Source of the DNA: Anaerolineaceae bacterium | GTDB lineage: Bacteria > Chloroflexota > Anaerolineae > Anaerolineales > Anaerolineaceae | Reading direction: 5' to 3' | NCBI GenBank assembly: GCA_019429225.1 | Contig: JAHYJK010000001.1 | Location: 1-64,000 of the forward strand | DNA length: 64,000 bases | Part shown: piece after piece, positions 31,434 to 40,546 of the stretch | How the letters are laid out: each line of letters starts with the position of its first letter | Position numbering within the stretch: the stretch's first letter is position 1 | Translations under genes and position numbers: made by a program | Notes under the pieces: model-generated | Database searches by the model: none | The model's input: only the letters and a program-made list of their open reading frames with translations | What the model was told of the DNA's origin: nothing

Positions 31434-31901
31434 ATGACAGAAACATCATATTTAACTGCAGAAGGTCTGGAAAAATTACAAATAGAACTCTCTCACTTGA
31501 AATCTACAGTGCGGGATGAACTTTCTAAACGATTACGTGCTGCCATTCAAATGGGAGATCTATCGGAAAATGCTGATTATATTCAGGCAAAGGAAGAACA
31601 GGGTTTTTTAGAAGGTAGAATTCAGGAATTAGAAAATCTATTGAGTAATGTTAAGATAATTGAAGAGAAAGATCATCGAGATGGGAAAGTAGATATCGGT
31701 TCCATTGTCACCGTTCAGGAAGGAAATTACCCTGAAGAAACTTACTATCTTGTGGGACCCAAAGAAGCTGATCCACCCAATGGTAGAATTTCGTATCAAT
31801 CCCCTATCGGTAAGTCTTTAATTAACCATCAATTAGGGGATGAGGTCAATATTGAGACACCTGGTGGAAAACTAAAATTAAAGATAATCAAAATCGAGTA
31901 A
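31434..31901 (+). CDS. greA: Transcription elongation factor GreA
   Basis: YLTAEGLEKLQIELSHLKS; GDLSENADYIQAKEEQGFLEGRIQELE; SPIGKSLINHQLGDEV. Confidence 0.97.
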   Translation: MTETSYLTAEGLEKLQIELSHLKSTVRDELSKRLRAAIQMGDLSENADYIQAKEEQGFLEGRIQELENLLSNVKIIEEKDHRDGKVDIGSIVTVQEGNYPEETYYLVGPKEADPPNGRISYQSPIGKSLINHQLGDEVNIETPGGKLKLKIIKIE

Positions 31902-31905
31902 AGTC

Positions 31906-31942
31906 AAAAAAACCGGAGGAATAAATTCCATCCGGTTTTTTC
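31906..31942. terminator. Bidirectional rho-independent terminator downstream of greA
   Basis: AAAAAAACCGGAGGAA-taaa-TTCCATCCGGTTTTTT, between convergent genes. Confidence 0.88.
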
Positions 31943-31957
31943 TTTATCATTCAAAAT

Positions 31958-33031
31958 TTATTTGGGCCAAACTGCCAATTCGAGCGTCAAACGATCAAAA
32001 AAGCTGTTCTCGGGTAAAGCTCCCTGTCCGTAATTCATGTCTACGACGCGAGCCTCGAGTACTAATGTTGCAGTCTCTAAGAAAACTTTTCCACCGGGTT
32101 CTAATAAAACCGGTTCACCTTTAGACGCCAGTCGATTTGCAATCGCGGCATCATCATAAGCGTGTTGACTCATCAAGACTTTGGTGACCGTCTGTATATC
32201 GTTTTTATCAAACAACCAAACTTCAAAAGCTGTGATTTTCTTTGGTTCACCCACACCAATGGTTTCGGATATACCAACGCCACACTCTCCTAAGAATTCT
32301 CCGGTTGGTGAATCAATGCTGAATGAGTCGTCAAACAGATCATCTCCGCTGACATAAGTACTCATAAATTGAGTGATCGGTACATCCTGTTCTGGGGTTG
32401 AAAATTCAGCAGGAATGCCTTCATAAGAATCCACATCGGACTCTGAAACTTCAGGTTTCGATCTTACTGGAAATATTTCACTTATATTACGTTTTCGAAT
32501 AAAGAAGATGTAAGCTAATGCACCACCAATGATCAAAGTAATTAGACATAAGACAATGACCAGGACAAAAGGATTGAAGTCTGATTTCTTTTCTTCAGTT
32601 TCATCCCCGGGCATTACTTCTTCTTCAGCTGCAGTTGCTTCTCCAGGTGCTTGAACTTCCTCTGAAGGAGGTTCTTCTGCTGGTAATACAACTTGTGCCA
32701 ATCCCAACGCAGTCCGGAATTGATCGATATCTGTAATGGATAATCCACAATCGCCAGGCATTAAACCGGCTAATTTTTCTTCACTTACAGACCCTAATCC
32801 TTCCAAACGTTCTTTTGCTTGAAGAGAATCGCCGGTTTTCATGAATGAATGAACAACCATGCAGAAGTAATCTTCCTGCAAGTCGGCTCTCAGATAAGAA
32901 GGATCTGCATCAGTCCATCTAACCGGCATTAATCCCCAACCCAAAATTGGCAGCCCGATAATCAAACCAATGAGAAATCCGATTCCGGCTGTAATCAATG
33001 GTCTCTTTAAGTATTCTTGGATCTTATCCAT
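31958..33031 (-). CDS. Hypothetical membrane protein, two TM helices flanking an acidic linker
   Basis: TM near N-terminus (LITAGIGFLIGLIIGLPILGWGLMPV) and TM FNPFVLVIVLCLITLIIGGALAYIFFI; Glu-rich segment between them; no family recognised. Confidence 0.7.
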   Translation of the reverse strand: MDKIQEYLKRPLITAGIGFLIGLIIGLPILGWGLMPVRWTDADPSYLRADLQEDYFCMVVHSFMKTGDSLQAKERLEGLGSVSEEKLAGLMPGDCGLSITDIDQFRTALGLAQVVLPAEEPPSEEVQAPGEATAAEEEVMPGDETEEKKSDFNPFVLVIVLCLITLIIGGALAYIFFIRKRNISEIFPVRSKPEVSESDVDSYEGIPAEFSTPEQDVPITQFMSTYVSGDDLFDDSFSIDSPTGEFLGECGVGISETIGVGEPKKITAFEVWLFDKNDIQTVTKVLMSQHAYDDAAIANRLASKGEPVLLEPGGKVFLETATLVLEARVVDMNYGQGALPENSFFDRLTLELAVWPK

Positions 33032-33140
33032 TTTTCTGCTCCTGGTGATTTGTCATAATATTTGGATTATTACATTTAGATTTTAGAACAAAACGTCTAA
33101 ATATGCAACAATTCCAACCTTTTCTCTCTAGTTGCAGATT

Positions 33141-35459
33141 TTATGCCAATTCTTCTTTTTCTCCACGAAGAATATCCGATTGTAAAAATGTTTCTTCACA
33201 TTTTAAACATTGCAGGTCCCGTTTATTAATGACTACCAGGGTACCATTACAATTCGGGCATGGTTCCGAAACTGGTTGTTTCCAGGAAGTAAATTGACAT
33301 TCCGGATAATTTGAACAGCCATAAAAAATTCGTCCTTTTCTGGTTCTACGGATGACAACTTCACCGGTTGAACAATCTGGACACTTAACGCCAATTTTTT
33401 CTAATATTGGCTCTGTATAGCGGCAAGTCGGGAAATTACTACAACTGATAAATTTTCCAAATCGTCCAAAACGAATAACTAATTCATGACCACATTTTGG
33501 ACAGTCTCGACCAATCTTTTCCAATTCGGTTTTCGTCTCCGGCATTTCTTCTTTTGCGCGGTTCAAGTGGACAGAAAAGTCCTGATAAAAATCTGTTATT
33601 ACAGTATTCCAAACTTTTTCACCAGACGCGACTTGATCTAAAGAAGTTTCCATTGAGGCAGTAAAACCAGGGTCCACGACTTCATTGAAGTGACTCACTA
33701 GCAAATCATTTACGATCATGCCTGTTTCAGAGGGGATTAAGCGTTTCTTCTCCCGTTCTACATACCCTCTTTCTTGAATAGTTGAAAGTATAGGAGCATA
33801 AGTTGAAGGTCTGCCAATTCCAAATTCTTCCAATAGTTGAACCAGCGATGCTTCTGTAAAACGCGGCGGCGGAGTTGTAAAGTGTTGTTCCGGAATTAAT
33901 CGTACAAGTTCCTGTTTTTGTCCGTCTTCTAAATTGGATGGCAATAACACCCCGGTGTCATTTCCATTTTGTTTGTCCTCATCTTTGGCTTCTTCATAAA
34001 CAATCAAAAAACCAGAAAACCGCAACGTAGATCCAGACGCACGAAACTCATACTGATTCTCTTTACCATCTGCTTGAATCTCCACCGAAACAGTATCGTA
34101 GATGGCTGATTCCATTTGAGAAGCAACAAATCGTTTCCAAATGAGTTGATAAAGTTTGTATTGATCGCCTTTTAAAAATTTCTTTACTTCTTCTGGAGAT
34201 CGAATTACGGAAGTAGGTCTGATAGCTTCGTGTGCTTCCTGCGCTTTAACGGCTCGCGTTTTATGTTGCGGGGGGGTTGCTGGAAGAAACGTTTTGCCAA
34301 ATTTGGACATGATATAGCTTCTAACTTCTTTTTGAGCAATTTCCGAAATATTGGTTGAGTCAGTTCGCATATAGGTAATCAAACCAATTGAACCACCTTC
34401 ACCTACATCCAACCCTTCATATAGTTGTTGTGCCAAAGCCATCGTCCGCCTGGCTGTAAACCCTAATCTGCGTGATGCTTCTTGTTGTAAAGAGCTGGTG
34501 ATAAAAGGAGCTGGTGCTTTCCGCTTACGTTCACCTTTTTTCACTTTTGTGATCCAATAATTAGCCTCTTCTAAATCGCCTAAAAAGCTATGAGTTATTT
34601 CTTTGTTTTTTAATGATGGTTCTTCCCCATTGATACGGAATAATTTAGCAATATAAGTCTTTTTCGATTGATCAGGCTTAAGTTCAGCTTCAATTGTCCA
34701 ATACTCTTCTTGTAAAAAATCTTCGATTTCTCTTTCCCGTTCAACAATCAAACGTAACGCAACAGATTGAACACGGCCAGCTGATAAGCGACTACGAACC
34801 TTTTGCCACAGTAAAGGACTGAGGTTATAACCCACCAGCCGGTCCAGAATTCTGCGGGCTTGTTGGGCATTGACTAAATCCATGTTGATGGCTCTTGGAT
34901 GTCTAAATGCTGCTTCAATGGCTGGTTTTGTAATTTCATGGAAGACAACTCGATTGGTTCTATTTTCATCAATTTCTGCAGCTTCCATCAGATGCCAGGC
35001 AATTGCTTCACCTTCTCGATCCGGATCGGTTGCTAGATAAATTTGTTCAGCTGTTTTGGCTAACTGTTTTAATTCTTTTACCACAGTTCTTTTTTCATTT
35101 GGAACCCGGTATTTAGGTGAAAATTGGTTCTCAACATCCACAGATAATTCTGACCGCAATAAATCACGCACATGGCCTACAGAAGCTTTTACAATGTAAT
35201 CTTTTCCTAAATATCGCTGAACAGTCTTTGCTTTCGCAGGTGATTCAACAATCACTAATTTTCCGCTTAGTTTTGGTTCTTTTTTTACTGATGGAGGAGG
35301 TGTTAAATTTAAGTGTTCCTCAGTTCTTCCAGTTCTATATAAAGTCGTACCACAAACAGAACAAACTCCTTTCGTTACGGGGGCTCCAATTTTATTGAAT
35401 GAAGCTTCCGGGTTTTTTATCTCGCGTTTTGTTCTGCATTTTACACAATAGGCTTCCAA
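33141..35459 (-). CDS. topA: DNA topoisomerase I with N-terminal DUF5679-like zinc ribbon and three C-terminal zinc fingers
   Basis: KLVIVESPAKAKTVQRYLG; SIGLITYMRTDSTNIS; N-terminal MEAYCVKCRTKREIKNPEASFNKIGAPVTKGVCSVCGTTLYRTG; C-terminal CxxC pairs. Confidence 0.98.
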   Translation of the reverse strand: MEAYCVKCRTKREIKNPEASFNKIGAPVTKGVCSVCGTTLYRTGRTEEHLNLTPPPSVKKEPKLSGKLVIVESPAKAKTVQRYLGKDYIVKASVGHVRDLLRSELSVDVENQFSPKYRVPNEKRTVVKELKQLAKTAEQIYLATDPDREGEAIAWHLMEAAEIDENRTNRVVFHEITKPAIEAAFRHPRAINMDLVNAQQARRILDRLVGYNLSPLLWQKVRSRLSAGRVQSVALRLIVEREREIEDFLQEEYWTIEAELKPDQSKKTYIAKLFRINGEEPSLKNKEITHSFLGDLEEANYWITKVKKGERKRKAPAPFITSSLQQEASRRLGFTARRTMALAQQLYEGLDVGEGGSIGLITYMRTDSTNISEIAQKEVRSYIMSKFGKTFLPATPPQHKTRAVKAQEAHEAIRPTSVIRSPEEVKKFLKGDQYKLYQLIWKRFVASQMESAIYDTVSVEIQADGKENQYEFRASGSTLRFSGFLIVYEEAKDEDKQNGNDTGVLLPSNLEDGQKQELVRLIPEQHFTTPPPRFTEASLVQLLEEFGIGRPSTYAPILSTIQERGYVEREKKRLIPSETGMIVNDLLVSHFNEVVDPGFTASMETSLDQVASGEKVWNTVITDFYQDFSVHLNRAKEEMPETKTELEKIGRDCPKCGHELVIRFGRFGKFISCSNFPTCRYTEPILEKIGVKCPDCSTGEVVIRRTRKGRIFYGCSNYPECQFTSWKQPVSEPCPNCNGTLVVINKRDLQCLKCEETFLQSDILRGEKEELA

Positions 35460-35470
35460 AACAATTCCTC

Positions 35471-36568
35471 CTACAAATAATCATCCAAACCGTTTTCGGT
35501 CAAAAATTTTACAACATTTTTTATTTCTTGTGATTTTTCTCGATCACAAATCAAAATTGTATTCTCACTCTCAACAATTACCAGGTTTTCAATCCCTAGC
35601 GTCACAATCATGTGTTGATCAGAACGAGAGTAAACCAAAGTGTTTGAAGTGTCAAACCCAATATGGCGCGCAGCCAGATTCAAATTTCCATCCTGATCCA
35701 ATTCCATGACATCGAATAAAGATTCCCAGCTACCAACATCATACCATCCAAGATTGGAACCAGGGATCACAATTACATTTGAAGCATGTTCCATAATGCC
35801 ATAATCAATAGTCTGGGGAATAATTTTTTCCCAATAATGCGGGAGCATTTCTTTATAATTACCCTCAACCAAAGTAGTAGTAATTTCCTTAAGAATCAGG
35901 CTTAATTCTGGCATTTGTCGTTTAAATTCTTGTAAAATCGTATCCACGTGCCATATAAACATACCAGAATTCCAATCATAGCCACCTGATGAAAACATGA
36001 GTTTTGCATTTTGTGTATCTGGTTTTTCTAAAAATTTGTTAACTTTAAATGCCCATCTATCTTCAAAACATTTAACTGGTTCACCTTTGTGTATGTAACC
36101 ATAACCTGTAGCTGCAAATGTAGGTTGAATCCCTAAGGTAACCAAATATTTATCCTGTGCAGCCTGGTAACCAGATCTTAATAGATTGTGAAATTCTGGA
36201 ATATTTTGAATAAAATGGTCAGCCGTTAGAATGACTAAAATTGCTTCAGGATCGATTTGCTTGATATAGGTTGCTGCATATCCAACGACTGACGCAGTCC
36301 CCTTAGGAAAAGGTTCGATCAGAAAATTCTCTTTGGGTATCTGCTGGGTTTGTGAAGCCAATAAATCAGCTTGTTCAGCAACTGTTACGATGAAGATTTT
36401 CTCTGGTGCAAATAATCCATTCAGACGATTTACAGAAATTTGAAAAAGAGTATCTTCACCAAATATCTTTACCATCTGTTTGGGTGTTTTTTTTGTTGAT
36501 AAAGGCCAGAGACGGGTTCCACCACCACCAGCCATGATTACAGCGTAATAATGTTGAATATTATCCAT
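35471..36568 (-). CDS. manC: Mannose-1-phosphate guanylyltransferase
   Basis: YAVIMAGGGGTRLWPLSTKKTPKQMVKIFGEDTLFQ; ILTADHFIQN; FLEKPD; NSGMFIWHVDTIL. Confidence 0.95.
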   Translation of the reverse strand: MDNIQHYYAVIMAGGGGTRLWPLSTKKTPKQMVKIFGEDTLFQISVNRLNGLFAPEKIFIVTVAEQADLLASQTQQIPKENFLIEPFPKGTASVVGYAATYIKQIDPEAILVILTADHFIQNIPEFHNLLRSGYQAAQDKYLVTLGIQPTFAATGYGYIHKGEPVKCFEDRWAFKVNKFLEKPDTQNAKLMFSSGGYDWNSGMFIWHVDTILQEFKRQMPELSLILKEITTTLVEGNYKEMLPHYWEKIIPQTIDYGIMEHASNVIVIPGSNLGWYDVGSWESLFDVMELDQDGNLNLAARHIGFDTSNTLVYSRSDQHMIVTLGIENLVIVESENTILICDREKSQEIKNVVKFLTENGLDDYL

Positions 36569-37671
36569 TATAAATATTCCCCTTTTTCTTCTTTGATAAC
36601 GACGTATTTCATACCACCAACTTGTTTGGTTAATCCCTTCAATTCCATCATCGCTAAATAAGAACTGACTTGAGAAATTGGTAACTCCGATAAATTAGTG
36701 ATCTCATCAACATGTAAAGGTTCATTCGATAAAACACTTAAAATTTTTTCTTCAAATAAGTCAATAGGATATTCTTTTCTAAATGATTTTCTTTCCTGAA
36801 TGAGTTCTACCTGAATATCCTGTAAAACCTCTCGAATATCCAACAATGGTTTTGCGCCTTGTTGGATTAATTTATTTGTACCTTTGCTTTGAACATTGTA
36901 GATGCTGCCAGGAACAGCGTATACATTTCTTCCCTGGTTAGTGGCAAATTCAGCCGTGATCAATGCTCCGCTGGTTTGACCTGCCTCAATCACAATTGTA
37001 GCTCTGGATAATCCAGAAATAATTCTATTTCTAGGTGGAAAATTATTCGCTTCAGGCGCAGTACCCGGCGGATAATCACTGATCACCGCTCCAGCATTAG
37101 AAATGTCTGCGGCTAATTTTCTATGTTCAGCCGGATATATTCGATCTACCCCACTCCCAAGAACAGCAATTGTTCTTCCGCCGGATTCCAATGCTGACTT
37201 GTGCGCAATACCATCCACACCTCTCGCCAGACCGCTCACAACTGTTATTTTATGGTCTGCCAGGACGCGTGAGAATTCTTCAGTAATCTGTTTCCCATAA
37301 TGGGTAACTTTTCTCGTTCCAACGATTGCAACCGCCCATTCATCTTCTAAAGATAAATCTCCTTTTATGTACAAAACCGGTGGAGGTTGATCAATCTCTT
37401 TGAGATATCTGGGATATTCGATATCATCTTTGATCATTATTTTTATACCAGCAGATTGAATTCGTTTGATATATTGATTAAGATCGAAGTCTTTTCTGAT
37501 TCGTAAAATCCGCTCACAAATCTTTTCAGATAGACCAGTTTCCTTTAATGATGAAATCGGTGCATTCCAGGCTGTTTCAAGATTACCAAAGTAATCTACC
37601 AATGCTTTCATCCTGACTGCACCTATCCCCTTTATTAAGCTAAATCCAACCCAATAATTTCTTGGATCCAT
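36568..37671 (-). CDS. dprA: DNA-processing protein DprA
   Basis: VAIVGTRKVTHYGKQITEEFSRVLADHKITVVSGLARGVDGIAHKSAL; AVLGSGVDRIYPAEHRKLAADI; FPPRNRIISGLSRATIVIEAG. Confidence 0.97.
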   Translation of the reverse strand: MDPRNYWVGFSLIKGIGAVRMKALVDYFGNLETAWNAPISSLKETGLSEKICERILRIRKDFDLNQYIKRIQSAGIKIMIKDDIEYPRYLKEIDQPPPVLYIKGDLSLEDEWAVAIVGTRKVTHYGKQITEEFSRVLADHKITVVSGLARGVDGIAHKSALESGGRTIAVLGSGVDRIYPAEHRKLAADISNAGAVISDYPPGTAPEANNFPPRNRIISGLSRATIVIEAGQTSGALITAEFATNQGRNVYAVPGSIYNVQSKGTNKLIQQGAKPLLDIREVLQDIQVELIQERKSFRKEYPIDLFEEKILSVLSNEPLHVDEITNLSELPISQVSSYLAMMELKGLTKQVGGMKYVVIKEEKGEYL

Positions 37672-37673
37672 GC

Positions 37674-38246
37674 TTAATCCTGGTTGTAGTATTCCAATGG
37701 TTTCACAACCATAAATCTATTTTTTATGTCAACTTTTTGGATTAAACTGAGTAAAGCTGGGTACAAGATTTCTTTTCGATCTTCACCAACAATCACGTAC
37801 ACGTCATTTGCGCCTGTTTCAAGAATTTGAGTAATTTCTCCAATTTTTATATCATTGGTATCCATCACAGACAATCCTATCAATTGATGATGATAATACT
37901 CACCTTCTGGAAGATCAGGAAGTTCATTTGCATCTACAAAAACAAAATAACTTTTGAATTTTTCAACTTGTTCGATTGTAGTAAATTCGTCAAATTCAAA
38001 AATTAAACTTTTGGAATGCTCTTTGATTGATTTTATATGAGCGGGAAAGTGTTCATCACCAATGAACACTTTCCTACCTTTCTTTAATCGTTCAGGAAAA
38101 TCTGTTAAGATATAGAAGGCAATTCCACCCTCAAGGCCATGAGGTTTTCCAAGTCTACCAATAGCCAAATAGACAGGCTCGCCATGATTGGGCGAGCCTG
38201 TGCCATACTTATCAGGTTCAGACAGCACCCGATGAGTTTTTTTCAT
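37674..38246 (-). CDS. rimM: Ribosome maturation factor RimM
   Basis: YLAIGRLGKPHGLEGGIAFYILTDFPERL; GEYYHHQLIGLSVMD...GEITQILETGANDVYVI. Confidence 0.94.
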   Translation of the reverse strand: MKKTHRVLSEPDKYGTGSPNHGEPVYLAIGRLGKPHGLEGGIAFYILTDFPERLKKGRKVFIGDEHFPAHIKSIKEHSKSLIFEFDEFTTIEQVEKFKSYFVFVDANELPDLPEGEYYHHQLIGLSVMDTNDIKIGEITQILETGANDVYVIVGEDRKEILYPALLSLIQKVDIKNRFMVVKPLEYYNQD

Positions 38247-38479
38247 CGAGGTTCGACCACATCTAATGATGCTTGTTTACCTTCACGAGCAGCAGCTACA
38301 CGAAGTAAAACTCGCATCGAATTAGCTACACGTCCACCTTTTCCAATGACTCTACCCATATCTTCTTTTGCAACCCGTAACTCAACACGCGTTTTATTAC
38401 CACCACGATCGCAATTAACTTCAACCTGGGTTGGATCATCGACTAATGAACGAGCAATATATTCAATTAATTCTTTCAC
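38243..38479 (-). CDS. khpA: KH-domain RNA-binding protein KhpA
   Basis: MKELIEYIARSLVDDPTQVEV; GRVIGKGGRVANSMRVLLRVAA; located between rpsP and rimM as is typical. Confidence 0.93.
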   Translation of the reverse strand: MKELIEYIARSLVDDPTQVEVNCDRGGNKTRVELRVAKEDMGRVIGKGGRVANSMRVLLRVAAAREGKQASLDVVEPR

Positions 38480-38531
38480 GGCTTATTCCTTTCTTAAAGC
38501 AAGTTTTTGACTACGCTTAATAAGTTCTTGA

Positions 38532-38876
38532 TTAAGCCGGATTTGTCTTCTGGTTAGATGTATGTTTTGCGTAGATCTTTTCAGCTTCCTCTTTCAATAC
38601 ATCCATTGATTCACCTTTCTTAAATCGGTCGAATCTCTCCAAGAGGCCAACTGTTTTAAAGATCTGTTCTACAGAATCGCTGGGTTGAGCACCTTTAATC
38701 ATAAAATCAAAAACCCGGTCTTCCTGAATACTGATTGTTAAAGGTTCTGTCCTTGGATTGTAGAAACCTAAAATTTCTAAGAATCTGCCGTCTCTGGGAC
38801 TTTCTTTATCTGCTGCAACAATACGATATGTTGGTTGACCTTTTAATCCTTGTCTTCGTAATCGAATCCTTACCAT
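38532..38876 (-). CDS. rpsP: 30S ribosomal protein S16
   Basis: MVRIRLRRQGLKGQPTYRIVAADKESPRDGRFLEILGFYNPRTEP. Confidence 0.98.
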   Translation of the reverse strand: MVRIRLRRQGLKGQPTYRIVAADKESPRDGRFLEILGFYNPRTEPLTISIQEDRVFDFMIKGAQPSDSVEQIFKTVGLLERFDRFKKGESMDVLKEEAEKIYAKHTSNQKTNPA

Positions 38877-38985
38877 CGATTTTTACTCCTGTTTTTATAA
38901 TTTTTATTTTTGATAATCTGATCTCAATTTGATTCTGAGAGGAAACGTTGAAGGGGACGTTTTTAGAATCACACTTTCAATCAGA

Positions 38986-40308
38986 CTAACCGAATAAACG
39001 AGGTAATCCACGCCCTCCGGATTTTTGAAAAGTTTTCATTAATTTCTTTATATCACGATATTGCTTAATTAGGCGATTAACATCCTGTACTTGTGTGCCG
39101 GAACCTGAAGCAATTCTTCGTCTTCGTGATGCGTTAAGTATATCCGGAAATCTTCTTTCTTGCGATGTCATGGAATTAATGATTGCTTCAGTTTGTTTTA
39201 ATTGTTTTTCAGCATCTCTTGGATCCACTGCCCGCGCCATTTGCCCCATATTACCAGGCATCATCTCTAATATTTGAGATATTGAACCCATTTTCTTGAT
39301 CTGTTTTAGTTGTTGAAGAAAATCGTCCAGTGAGAATTCGCCACTGATCATTTTCTCAGCTTGTTTTTGTGCTTCTTTCTGATCAAAAGCCATTTCTGCT
39401 TTTTCAATTAACCCAATTACATCTCCCATGCCCAGGATTCTGGATGCGAGACGGCCTGGATCATACGCTTCCATAGCATCAATGCCTTCTCCAGTACTGA
39501 GAAATTTGATGGGAACACCCGTGACACTACGGATTGATATTGCTGCCCCACCTCTTGCATCACCATCAATTTTTGTCAGTACAAGTCCCGTAATGGAAAC
39601 TGTATCTCGGAAACCTTCAGCAATATTTAATGCTTCTTGACCAATCATCGAGTCTACAACCAGTAAAATTTCAACAGTTTTGACTCTCGCTTGAATCGAG
39701 CGAAGTTCATCCATTAAGTCTTGATCTAATTGGGATCGTCCGGCTGTATCAATGATTACAACTGTAAAACCACCTTTTCGAGCATAATCATAAGCGTGAG
39801 AACTTACCTCTGGAGGTTTCTTTCCATCTTCAGTGAAAACAGGCACATCGATACGCTCACCCAAAGTTTGTAATTGTTTTATGGCAGCTGGACGATATGG
39901 ATCTGCTGCTACCATCAAAACACGTTCTCCCTGTGATCTTAGCTTTTTGGCTAATTTTGCCGAAGCAGTTGTTTTACCGGAACCTTGTAAACCGACCATC
40001 ATGATCACGTAGGGTTTTTCTCCCGTTAGGTTGATCTTAGATGGTTCACCTAATGTCTTAATTAATTCTTCATTGACAATTTTTACAACTTGTTGACCAG
40101 GGTTCAGGGCTTTGGATACTTCAGCCCCAACGGCACGTTCACGAACCTGGGCAATAAATTTTTTTGCCACACTGAAATGCACATCAGCTTCCAATAAAGC
40201 CAACCGCACTTCACGCATTACATTGTCAACATCGCCCTCGGAGAGTTTTCCCCGTCGGCGTAATTCTTTGAATATCCCGTCTAATCTTCCAGTTAAATTT
40301 TCAAACAT
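38986..40308 (-). CDS. ffh: Signal recognition particle protein
   Basis: MMVGLQGSGKTTASAKLAKKL; VIIDTAGRSQLDQDLMDEL; TKIDGDARGGAAIS; C-terminal M domain. Confidence 0.99.
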   Translation of the reverse strand: MFENLTGRLDGIFKELRRRGKLSEGDVDNVMREVRLALLEADVHFSVAKKFIAQVRERAVGAEVSKALNPGQQVVKIVNEELIKTLGEPSKINLTGEKPYVIMMVGLQGSGKTTASAKLAKKLRSQGERVLMVAADPYRPAAIKQLQTLGERIDVPVFTEDGKKPPEVSSHAYDYARKGGFTVVIIDTAGRSQLDQDLMDELRSIQARVKTVEILLVVDSMIGQEALNIAEGFRDTVSITGLVLTKIDGDARGGAAISIRSVTGVPIKFLSTGEGIDAMEAYDPGRLASRILGMGDVIGLIEKAEMAFDQKEAQKQAEKMISGEFSLDDFLQQLKQIKKMGSISQILEMMPGNMGQMARAVDPRDAEKQLKQTEAIINSMTSQERRFPDILNASRRRRIASGSGTQVQDVNRLIKQYRDIKKLMKTFQKSGGRGLPRLFG

Positions 40309-40468
40309 AAAATTTCTTCAATTTAAATTAATATAGTTTATAGCGTGCAAGATTTTAGCTTGTTCACGAATTTTGGTCAAGGAATTCTATCACAGGTTAT
40401 TTTTAAACTGAATTATTAATTTTTTGTTATGGATATTAATAATTTAGTCTACTTCGCAACTTTTCTTG

Positions 40469-40497
40469 TTGGCAAGTGTTATCTTGATTGGTAAAAT
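40469..40497 (+). promoter_or_regulatory. Sigma70-type promoter upstream of the degV-family gene
   Basis: TTGGCA - 17 bp - TAAAAT, about 50 bp before the ATG at 40547. Confidence 0.6.
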
Positions 40498-40546
40498 GAC
40501 TTAAATCAAAAATAATCAAAAAGATAGAGAAAAATCGGAGAAAATA

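Noticed and set aside
38139-38510. 123-aa plus-strand ORF over khpA/rimM
   Set aside because: Antisense to two well-supported genes.
38944-38966. AAACGT...ACGTTT imperfect hairpin between ffh and rpsP
   Set aside because: Short 6-bp stem with an 8-nt loop and only a weak T-run; not convincing as a terminator or leader element.
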